Source of the DNA: JAQGMO01 sp050954505
Lineage (GTDB): Bacteria; Pseudomonadota; Gammaproteobacteria; Burkholderiales; Burkholderiaceae_D
NCBI GenBank assembly: GCA_050954505.1
Contig: JBPBPY010000117.1
Coordinates: 1 to 5,740 of the forward strand
DNA: 5,740 nucleotides
Direction of reading: 5' to 3'
Positions 1 to 5,590 of this stretch are shown piece by piece (the stretch's first letter is position 1; each line of letters opens with the position of its first letter). The position numbers and the translations under genes are program-made. The notes under the pieces are model-generated. The model searched no databases. It had not been told where the DNA came from and was given only the letters and a program-made list of their open reading frames with translations.

Positions 1-21
1 TCAACCTTCAATGCATTGACC

Positions 22-26
22 AAGGA
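22..26 (+). promoter_or_regulatory. Ribosome binding site of the 912-aa gene
   Basis: AAGGA lies 8 nt before the ATG at 35. It supports that start over the upstream ATG at 11, which meets TGA two codons later. No promoter can be judged because only 34 bases precede the gene. Confidence 0.7.
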
Positions 27-34
27 CTGTTCCA

Positions 35-2773
35 ATGACACGGCTACCGAACCGCTTGCCAGCTACCACCACACCCGCCATCGAACTCGACAATCTACCT
101 GCGGCATCGACCGCGCAACAACCGGGCGCCCTGGGCACCGGGCTGTTTGATCGCAGCAGGACAAACTCGCCAGTTTCCGCCAAGCCACCCAGGTTTGCAC
201 CCGGGGAGGCGCGCTCCGAACTGCGCAGGCATCTCTTGAATGGTTTGATCAAGGGCAAAGGCTATTCGGAAGAACAGGTCGGCCGCATCATGGATCATGC
301 GCCACAGGAACAGAAACGGCTGGAAGATCTGATTATCGAACGCTCGGACTTGAAGAGCCAGATTGCCGCGCTGAAACAAGCACAGGCCCGGCAACGCGGT
401 CTTCATGACAAGGCAAGCAACGCTACGATAGAAGTTTTGAATAGTCGAATCAAAGTCATTGACAGCGAACTCCGAGGCGTGCACCTGGCTTCGTTTCACG
501 AAGTAGTGAGCAATGCCCTTGCCGGAGTAAGAGCATCCAATGTCGTGAAGCAGCAAAGGGCGCATACCAGAATGAGCCGTATCGCGGCCAAATTCGAAGG
601 AAAACCCTATAAATGGCCAGTGCAGACCGGCAAGCTTTCGCTGGAGGGCGCACATCTGCGTGCCGATGAAGCCAATCTTCACCGCATTGTCAGCACCTAT
701 ACCACCGACCCTGCCGTTGCGGCCGAACTCAAGGCAGCCCTGAGCACAACGGGTGCCGCAGCCGATCTGAAAATGGCCAGCAATCCGGAAATGGACTTAT
801 GGTACCGCGGCATGAAAGCCTATGCCCACATTTGTGAAGTACCGCTGTGCGTGAAAAAAGGCGCCAGCGAGACAGAGTTTGTGAACATTGCCGAGAAGGA
901 AGATGAGAAAGACCCCAACAGCGAAGAAGTCGGCGTTGACGCATCGGTTCTGTTGTTCAATGAGTTGATCAATCGCGGATCAGACGCATTCGGCGATAAT
1001 GCGCGTGTGATGAATCGCGTCATTGCCGATCCCGCCAAGGTGAAGATCCATCCGTCTGCGTATGCAGCGGAAATGGTGCCGCGGTTTACTTCCAGCAACA
1101 AGGCAGTGGAAGCCGCGCTCAACAAGGCTGCCGCCAATCACCCCGGACTGACTGCGCGCATGGCCGGTTCCAGCGCACTCGAACGCGCGACCCAGACCGA
1201 CTACGCCATTGTGCCCTGGATAATGAGTGTCGGCCTGTCCGGCATTGCCGGCTTCCTGCTGGAAAACCTCGCCGGCGATGCCTCCCTGCATGCACTGTTT
1301 GCCAAGAAGATGCATGAAGCGGGCCTGGACAAGGTTACCGAGGAGATGATTGCGGAACTGGGTTCGAATCCGGAAAAATTCATTGCAACGCTGGTCAAGA
1401 CCTACCCCTTCATGCCCATCGAAGCCCTCGATACGCTCATCGTGCTGAGCGCGCTCGATGTGATCGAAGGCGCCAAGCTGACCATGTCGAAAGTGCTGGG
1501 TCGGTTGCCAAGTGCGCTCAAGGCTGGCATGGTGTCGCTGCTGATGGGCTTGCCTGACAAGGCAACCGACTTGATTGAAAACATTGGTGCGCGCGCCGCT
1601 GCACAAATTGTGACCTCGCCAGTGTCGGTCATGGCATGCGCATTTGGCGTTTTCGCCGAACTCGGCGAAGACATGTACAAGTCGCGCGCCGCGGTATTCC
1701 AGATGTATCAAAGCGGCATGCTGGCATGGCCGAAGACGGGCGATGCAATCTGGCCGGAAGGCGTGGATTTGCAAAATCCGAAATCGGTGGAAAAGTTCAT
1801 CGTTGCCCAGACCGAAGCGATGCTCAACCTGGCGCCAAAGAGCAGCATCGGCCGCGCGTCGATTCCAATGTCGGTGATGATCTCGTGGATGCTGGTGTTG
1901 ATGAGCGGTGTGAAGAGCAAGCTGGCGCCCGACGCGGTCCCTGCATTGATCAACATGCTGAAGATCATTTTCTTCAATCCGATCGAAGTCTGGACGTTGA
2001 ACATCAATGTGTTCGTCGAACACCGCAGTGTCAACAAGGAGTTCAAGCAGGAACGCGCGCGCATCGTCGTGCAATACAAGAACTCGCTGACACAGGCCAA
2101 GCGTGCCGAGTTCGAGCGCAGCCAGAACGCCGAATGGGAACAAAAAATTGCCGCAGCCACGTCGCCAGAAGAACGGCAGGAATTGGTCAGCCAGCGTGAC
2201 GAAGCAAAAGCCAGCGAAGCGCAACTTGCCCTGACCGAACACAAGCACATCAATGCGGAAGAAGCGCGCACCAGCATGTTCCAGATCATTTCTGCCACGA
2301 CCATGACGGTCGCCGATTCAATGACGCCGAAGAAAGATGCCGCCACGGCACCGCCCGCCGCCGCCGCTCCCAAGAAATTCGCTCAACGCGTCAACGAGCG
2401 TGCCAGGGACATGGCCATCAGCAGTGCCGACAAGGATGCGCAGGAAGCGAACATCGTCGGCATCAGCCATTCCCGCAACCTGGCAAAAATGGGTGGTTTC
2501 ACCATCACCACGGCGTATGATCTGATGTCGGCAACGGTGGGACGCTTCGCTCACGAAGCAGTGCCGGCGGCCATCAACACGGTGTTCCGGACCAATCTCG
2601 ACGCCGAAGACAAACGCATGAAAGTCTTGATGCCTTACGCAATGACCTCCGATGCCTGGAACCGGCCAGTGGAAGAGATAGGCATCGATGGCGAACGGGG
2701 TATTGGCATGACCGACATGTCCCGCACACGTCAGCCCGAAGCGCGCGCCGGTTTCGAGGACGTCGCGTTGTAG
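35..2773 (+). CDS. Large putative secreted effector or translocator-like protein, 912 aa, unknown family
   Basis: I do not recognise this family. The ATG at 35 follows AAGGA (22-26) with an 8-nt gap, and the frame runs uninterrupted to TAG at 2771-2773. Visible layout: residues 1-55 are rich in Pro, Thr, Ser and Ala and look disordered, with no classical Sec signal peptide; about 88-147 is a charged Glu/Arg/Lys/Gln helix likely to form a coiled coil; 150-385 is mixed and mostly helical. Hydrophobic or amphipathic helices lie at about 391-413, 495-506, 526-542, 609-625 and 633-660. A second charged coiled coil spans about 661-750, an Ala/Pro linker 767-779, and a soluble tail 780-912. Only three cysteines occur (267, 272, 535). 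An unstructured N-terminus followed by coiled coils flanking membrane-active helices is the pattern of large type III effectors and translocators, and the F-box/LRR and GNAT neighbours fit. It could instead be a membrane-associated structural protein. That the gene is real is nearly certain; its function is inference. Confidence 0.9.
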   Translation: MTRLPNRLPATTTPAIELDNLPAASTAQQPGALGTGLFDRSRTNSPVSAKPPRFAPGEARSELRRHLLNGLIKGKGYSEEQVGRIMDHAPQEQKRLEDLIIERSDLKSQIAALKQAQARQRGLHDKASNATIEVLNSRIKVIDSELRGVHLASFHEVVSNALAGVRASNVVKQQRAHTRMSRIAAKFEGKPYKWPVQTGKLSLEGAHLRADEANLHRIVSTYTTDPAVAAELKAALSTTGAAADLKMASNPEMDLWYRGMKAYAHICEVPLCVKKGASETEFVNIAEKEDEKDPNSEEVGVDASVLLFNELINRGSDAFGDNARVMNRVIADPAKVKIHPSAYAAEMVPRFTSSNKAVEAALNKAAANHPGLTARMAGSSALERATQTDYAIVPWIMSVGLSGIAGFLLENLAGDASLHALFAKKMHEAGLDKVTEEMIAELGSNPEKFIATLVKTYPFMPIEALDTLIVLSALDVIEGAKLTMSKVLGRLPSALKAGMVSLLMGLPDKATDLIENIGARAAAQIVTSPVSVMACAFGVFAELGEDMYKSRAAVFQMYQSGMLAWPKTGDAIWPEGVDLQNPKSVEKFIVAQTEAMLNLAPKSSIGRASIPMSVMISWMLVLMSGVKSKLAPDAVPALINMLKIIFFNPIEVWTLNINVFVEHRSVNKEFKQERARIVVQYKNSLTQAKRAEFERSQNAEWEQKIAAATSPEERQELVSQRDEAKASEAQLALTEHKHINAEEARTSMFQIISATTMTVADSMTPKKDAATAPPAAAAPKKFAQRVNERARDMAISSADKDAQEANIVGISHSRNLAKMGGFTITTAYDLMSATVGRFAHEAVPAAINTVFRTNLDAEDKRMKVLMPYAMTSDAWNRPVEEIGIDGERGIGMTDMSRTRQPEARAGFEDVAL

Positions 2774-2841
2774 GAATGTGCGGGTGCTGCTCGAGGACCT
2801 CGCGTTGCAGGAATGCGCGGGTGCTGATCGAGCACGATGCG
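2754..2841 (+). repeat. 37-bp tandem direct repeat, two copies plus a degenerate third
   Basis: Copies begin at 2754, 2791 and 2828, an exact 37-nt period, each opening with TCGAG. The first 36 bases of copies 1 and 2 differ at only three positions. The third copy is recognisable over about its first 14 bases (11 match copy 1) and then diverges. Copy 1 contains the last codons and the TAG stop of the 912-aa gene (GTTGTAGG); copy 2 has GTTGCAGG at the same place. Because 37 is not a multiple of 3, the copies do not extend the reading frame in phase. This looks like a local tandem duplication that lengthened the gap before the SDR gene. Confidence 0.8.
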
Positions 2842-2849
2842 ATTATGAT
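2821..2849 (+). promoter_or_regulatory. Weak promoter candidate for the SDR gene, with a dyad over its -35 area
   Basis: TATGAT at 2844-2849 matches five of six bases of the sigma-70 -10 consensus. The hexamer 17 nt upstream (GTGCTG, 2821-2826) is a poor -35. The arms GTGCT (2821-2825) and AGCAC (2831-2835) form a perfect 5-bp inverted repeat across this upstream area and could be an operator half-site pair. A start of transcription near 2856 would put the GC hairpin at the very 5' end of the mRNA. This is based on motif resemblance only. Confidence 0.25.
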
Positions 2850-2859
2850 GAACCTTGTC

Positions 2860-2882
2860 GCGGCGGGCAAACCGCCCGCCGC
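2860..2882 (+). promoter_or_regulatory. GC-rich 9-bp hairpin upstream of the SDR ribosome site
   Basis: The arms 2860-2868 and 2874-2882 are perfectly complementary (GCGGCGGGC with GCCCGCCGC) around a 5-nt loop, AAACC. The stem ends 5 nt before the AAGGAGA ribosome site. No T-run follows (ATTTCAAGG), so this is not a canonical intrinsic terminator. It may still weakly end transcription of the 912-aa gene, or act as a 5' leader hairpin that affects mRNA stability or translation of the SDR gene. The hairpin itself is certain; its role is inference. Confidence 0.5.
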
Positions 2883-2887
2883 ATTTC

Positions 2888-2894
2888 AAGGAGA
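2888..2894 (+). promoter_or_regulatory. Ribosome binding site that fixes the SDR start
   Basis: AAGGAGA lies 5 nt before the ATG at 2900. It decides for that ATG over an in-frame ATG at 2855, which would add 15 residues reading through the GC hairpin and would place this ribosome site inside the coding region. Confidence 0.85.
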
Positions 2895-2899
2895 CCATC

Positions 2900-3682
2900 A
2901 TGGAACGATTCAAGGGCAAGGTTGTGATTGTCACCGGTGCAGGTTCCGGCATTGGTGCTGCCACGGCACGCCGTTTTTTGCAGGAGAGTGCGCTGGTTGT
3001 ATTGAACGGCCGGCGCCAGCACAAGCTGCACGACACCCTGGCAGGCTTCGATCCCGCGCAAGCACTGGTGCATGCCGGCGACGTGTCCGATGAAGCCTAT
3101 GTCAATGGCTTGGTCGCGGACACCGTGGCGAAATTCGGCAAGCTCGATGTCCTGGTCAACAATGCCGGCATGGCGATCTTCGGCCCCTTCGAGCAAACCA
3201 CGACAGAGAACTGGCGTACCGTCATGGGGACCAATCTCGACAGCGTCTTTTTCGGTACCCGGGCCGCCTTGCCGCATTTGCTCCAGACCAAGGGAACCAT
3301 CATCAACCTGTCGTCTGCTTCCGGCCTGGGTGGCGACTGGGGCATGAGTGCCTACAATGCCGCCAAGGGTGCGGTGACCAATTACACCCGCGCACTGGCA
3401 CTGGAATTCGGCGCCCGTGGCGTGCGCATGAACGCCGTGGCGCCAAGTTTTACCGCGACCGATGCCACCGTCGACATGACAAACAATGAGGCCGTTCTGG
3501 AAGCGTTTCGCGACCGCATGCCGGTTGGCCGCGCCGCCAACCCGGAGGAAGTGGCGGCCGTGATCGCCTTCCTGGCCAGCGAAGATGCCCGCTTCATCAA
3601 TGGCGCCATACTCCCGGTAGATGGCGGCCTGAACGCATCCAACGGACAGCCCAATTTTCTTTCGCTGTTCGGGGCAAACTGA
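2900..3682 (+). CDS. SDR family NAD(P)-dependent oxidoreductase, 260 aa
   Basis: This is a classical short-chain dehydrogenase/reductase, a cytoplasmic Rossmann-fold enzyme that oxidises an alcohol or reduces a carbonyl with a nicotinamide cofactor. The 260-aa length is normal for the class. Cofactor motif TGAGSGIG is at 12-19, the adenine-ring Asp at D61, and NNAG at 87-90. The catalytic tetrad is complete: N112, S139, Y152 and K156 (YNAAK). NGRR at 36-39 ends the second beta-strand in a basic pair rather than an acidic residue, which in this family favours NADP(H). The C-terminus carries the usual LPVDGG, followed by NASNGQPN. The substrate cannot be told from sequence, and the glucose 1-dehydrogenase-like label common for such proteins would be only generic. 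The gene lies 126 bp after the 912-aa gene on the same strand, behind its own candidate promoter and hairpin, so co-transcription is uncertain. GC is high (about 67% in the 3361-3420 line), as in a core gene. Confidence 0.95.
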   Translation: MERFKGKVVIVTGAGSGIGAATARRFLQESALVVLNGRRQHKLHDTLAGFDPAQALVHAGDVSDEAYVNGLVADTVAKFGKLDVLVNNAGMAIFGPFEQTTTENWRTVMGTNLDSVFFGTRAALPHLLQTKGTIINLSSASGLGGDWGMSAYNAAKGAVTNYTRALALEFGARGVRMNAVAPSFTATDATVDMTNNEAVLEAFRDRMPVGRAANPEEVAAVIAFLASEDARFINGAILPVDGGLNASNGQPNFLSLFGAN

Positions 3683-3732
3683 AGTCTTCTGGCGCGTTTG
3701 CGGCTGGTTCGTCGGCATGGCTGCCGGACCAT

Positions 3733-3748
3733 CGGCTTTGCCAAGCCG
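3733..3748 (+). terminator. Weak hairpin after the SDR gene
   Basis: CGGCTT (3733-3738) and AAGCCG (3743-3748) pair perfectly around TGCC, about 50 bases after the SDR stop. No T-run follows (GGGCCTGTTTGCG), so intrinsic termination is doubtful. The interval 3683-3791 holds nothing else I can support: no clear sigma-70 promoter, PIP box or hrp box. Confidence 0.2.
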
Positions 3749-3791
3749 GGCCTGTTTGCGCTGTGTATATCGGCAAACCGAAGGAACTGAA

Positions 3792-3887
3792 ATGGTCGTT
3801 TCAGCCACTTATGCCAATACTTCTGGAGCGGCTCATGATTCCCCGAATGCCTCAACGCGTGCTGGCACAACCAAGCTCGCCACTTGA
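3792..3887 (+). other. 31-codon ORF with a strong ribosome site: leader peptide or displaced N-terminus of the GNAT gene
   Basis: AAGGA at 3781-3785 sits 6 nt before ATG 3792, the best ribosome site in the 3683-3900 region. The frame runs 31 codons to TGA at 3885-3887. It begins MVVSATYANTSGAAHDSP, and 10 of its 31 residues are Ser or Thr and 7 are Ala, with few charges: the composition of a type III secretion signal. It is one frame away from the GNAT reading frame that continues downstream. Either it is the true N-terminus of the GNAT gene, separated by a 1-nt insertion (or 2-nt deletion) or a sequencing error, or it is a short overlapping leader ORF. The composition is seen directly; the interpretation is inference. 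Confidence 0.35.
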
Positions 3888-4653
3888 CCCGAATGCGCCC
3901 GCGTTCGTGCCAGCCAACGCTGCCACTGCTGCAGTCAGCGATTGCACTCGTCCAATTTACAGGCGGACTCGAAGTCCAACTCCCTTGCAAGCAGCAGCTC
4001 GACAGCAGAAAGACCGACAAAAATTGTGCTCAGGGGACTCTGCCGAGCTTAATTTGCACAAACAGCTTGAATCGCCGGTTGTCCAGCTTTCAAAGGAAGA
4101 GGCAGTTTCAGCGATCAAAGCAATGTCGCCAGAAGCCTGGCAATGGAATCTGGCCCCCACACCATTTCCGCCAACGTCCGGTGATGTCAACAAAAACGAC
4201 TCGCAGTCGCCAAAGCGGACAGACCAACAGATATGGAATCATCGGATCATGGAAGTACGTGGTTACCTCATGATCATGTTTCAAAATTCAAAGAATTACG
4301 ACGCGATGAGTTATCGGGTAGACGGTAAAACTGTTGGCGTACTCCTGTACGCCATATCGGCCAAGGCTCTGTACATCGGCTATCTGGTTACCCATCCTGG
4401 TACTGAGGGTGCAGGCGGTGCGTTGATCGAGGCAGCGGTGAACCTTTCACGCGATCTTGGAAAAAAGGGGCGTGTGCACCTTATGGTGGAAAATCAGGAT
4501 GCCTATAAAATTTATCAACACTTTGGATTCCGTGCCGAGGCGAACGGCCTCAACATGACGCTTGATCCAGAGGATTCAGATGGCACCTGGACCGAGGTGT
4601 CCAATAACAAACTTGCACTGAGCAGGCACGCTGGCAAGCACTATATAAGCTGA
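3835..4653 (+). CDS. GNAT-fold N-acetyltransferase with long disordered N-terminus, possible effector
   Basis: The C-terminal half is a GNAT domain, a family that transfers acetyl from acetyl-CoA to an amine on a protein or small molecule. Numbering from ATG 3835 (272 aa): the beta4 strand and motif A lie at about 180-201, with a pyrophosphate-binding loop reading HPGTEGAGGAL in which the usual Arg/Gln of RxxGxG is Gly. Motif B has N220, A223, Y227 and GF at 231-232, so the candidate general-acid Tyr is present. Residues 1-80 are low-complexity, Pro/Ala/Gln-rich, with an Arg-rich stretch at 39-61; 82-105 looks helical. This extra N-terminal part of about 130 residues is long for a plain GNAT and would suit a secretion or chaperone-binding region. 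Start 3835 has GGAG (3825-3828) at a 6-nt gap. The frame is open back to a GTG at 3763, which has no ribosome site, and the strongest nearby site drives another frame (3792). The gene ends 13 bp from the convergent LRR frame. Substrate unknown. Confidence 0.75.
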   Translation: MIPRMPQRVLAQPSSPLDPNAPAFVPANAATAAVSDCTRPIYRRTRSPTPLQAAARQQKDRQKLCSGDSAELNLHKQLESPVVQLSKEEAVSAIKAMSPEAWQWNLAPTPFPPTSGDVNKNDSQSPKRTDQQIWNHRIMEVRGYLMIMFQNSKNYDAMSYRVDGKTVGVLLYAISAKALYIGYLVTHPGTEGAGGALIEAAVNLSRDLGKKGRVHLMVENQDAYKIYQHFGFRAEANGLNMTLDPEDSDGTWTEVSNNKLALSRHAGKHYIS

Positions 4654-4666
4654 CTTGCGTATTGAA

Positions 4667-5203
4667 TCAAATAAGTGAATGGCTGTCAAAAGCGCCAGCC
4701 TGAATTTGTGCCGGATCATGCTCGATTTCGCCGGGCCGCATGCGGGACGCCTCATGTTTGACGAAGGACTGCGACATCTGCCGGGAAGCGACCGGATCAA
4801 ACTTCCCTTCCATCCGATCTGCCAGGCTCTGTATTCCGGCATTGGTCAAATGTGGATTTCCAACCAACTCGAGCGACGCGAGAACAGGAAGATGTGCATC
4901 GCGCAGCCAGGGCATCGATGTCAGGCGTAAATGGTCCAAGTTCATTGTTGCAATGGACTGCAACGCTTGCTCTGTCAATTGATCGCATTTGGCAAGCTCC
5001 AATGACTTTACACTGCTTTGACTTTCAGAGAGTTTTTTCAAGTCACTATTGGAGATATCTGTGCCAATGGTGAACTTTGTTTCGGAGGTGCCTGGGGTGT
5101 GCCTTCCCAGTAATGCGGGATCGAGCGGAACGCCATCATTGTCGCATTGCACCTGGAATCTTGCCCTGCCGGACTCTTCTTTTTTTATGATGATGTGGTC
5201 CAA
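4667..5203 (-). pseudogene. LRR-containing 3' part of an interrupted F-box/LRR gene
   Basis: This frame is exactly in phase with the F-box ORF upstream, with only the TAG at 5240-5242 and 12 further sense codons between. Numbered from the TTG at 5203 (178 aa), residues about 44-128 form roughly four degenerate leucine-rich repeats. The clearest are SLELAKCDQLTEQALQSIA (67-85) and SLELVGNPHLTNAGIQSLA (110-128), with LxL cores at 68-70, 92-94 and 111-113. LxLxxCxxLTxxxLxxIA is the style of F-box-associated AMN1/RNI-type LRRs and of GALA effectors; such repeats bind the protein to be ubiquitinated. The tail from about 130 to 178 is polar. TTG 5203 has no ribosome site, and the first in-frame ATG is inside the repeats (residue 87), so independent translation looks unlikely and this is best read as the stranded half of one gene. 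It ends in TGA 13 bp from the convergent GNAT gene. Confidence 0.7.
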
Positions 5204-5239
5204 CTGAAGAGCATGATTTTTGCAAACATTTAATACTTG

Positions 5240-5590
5240 CTACAATTCTTTGGCGTTAGAGATTTTAATAGGAATGGGTTGTAATGAAGCTAAGGCATAT
5301 CCGGCGCTTCCTGATAAACGCATGCCGTCCAGGTCGGCTCTTCTTGCCAACATGCTTAAAATAACCAGCTTTAACTCTGTCGGCAGGGAATGAATACCAG
5401 ATGCATTGTTGGCAAGTTGCGCATTCAGCCGTTGCGCAATCGTTGAATTGGCTCCCTGGCCTGGTGTCGCCTTCGGGTTTCCCAAATCAGTCGATTGTTG
5501 AACTTTCAAAGCGCCTGAAGCGGGAGTTTGACTCGCCTGCTCGGAAGCAGGCGTGACGATCGGAGCGCGAACTGGCAAGGAAATCGGCAT
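5240..5590 (-). CDS. F-box domain protein, 116 aa, truncated by an amber stop; F-box half of an F-box/LRR effector
   Basis: Numbered from ATG 5590, residues about 68-103 (nt 5282-5389) match the F-box: LPTEL followed by hydrophobics at i/i+1 spacing (VILSML), then ADLDGMRLSG and a final ALASL, as in LPxELxxxIlsxLxxxDLxxxR. The F-box binds Skp1 in eukaryotic SCF ubiquitin ligases; bacteria lack Skp1, so such proteins act in the host after secretion (known cases: Ralstonia GALA/RipG, Legionella F-box effectors). Residues 1-50 are rich in Pro, Ala, Ser and Thr (MPISLPVRAPIVTPASEQAS), suiting a type III signal. The frame stops at TAG 5240-5242 and resumes in phase as LRRs. The start is uncertain: ATG 5590 has GAAAGA at a 6-nt gap, ATG 5644 has no ribosome site and overlaps a candidate -10, TTG 5701 is possible, and the frame stays open to the right edge of the window, so the gene may begin beyond it. 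Local GC is low. Confidence 0.7.
   Translation of the reverse strand: MPISLPVRAPIVTPASEQASQTPASGALKVQQSTDLGNPKATPGQGANSTIAQRLNAQLANNASGIHSLPTELKLVILSMLARRADLDGMRLSGSAGYALASLQPIPIKISNAKEL

Noticed and set aside
980..2248. 422-codon open frame on the minus strand inside the 912-aa gene
   Set aside because: Its product is rich in His, Arg, Gln and Cys with no domain logic. It is the antisense shadow of a GC-rich gene with strong codon bias, and the plus-strand frame has a good ribosome site.
2754..2841. Direct repeats as a CRISPR array
   Set aside because: The copies are adjacent with no spacers, there are only two good units, and they overlap a coding end.
2855..2899. Earlier in-frame ATG for the SDR gene
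   Set aside because: It would translate the GC hairpin and the ribosome site; family members begin a few residues before the TGxxxGxG motif, as ATG 2900 does.
3661..3760. TTCG and TTTGC pairs as a PIP/hrpII box before the GNAT gene
   Set aside because: The spacings do not fit: the two TTTGC copies at 3737 and 3755 are 13 bases apart rather than 15-16, and no TTCG pair has the right distance.
2843..3808. 321-codon open frame on the minus strand across the SDR gene
   Set aside because: It is antisense to a clear SDR enzyme with a complete catalytic tetrad, and its product has shadow-like composition.
4654..4700. Bidirectional terminator between the convergent GNAT and LRR genes
   Set aside because: The 13-bp gap has no stable stem. 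The 5-bp GGCTG/CAGCC pair at 4681-4700 lies within the LRR frame and lacks a T-run.
4679..5073. Plus-strand short frames opposite the LRR region
   Set aside because: They are antisense to the LRR frame, lack ribosome sites and have Cys/Arg-rich shadow composition.
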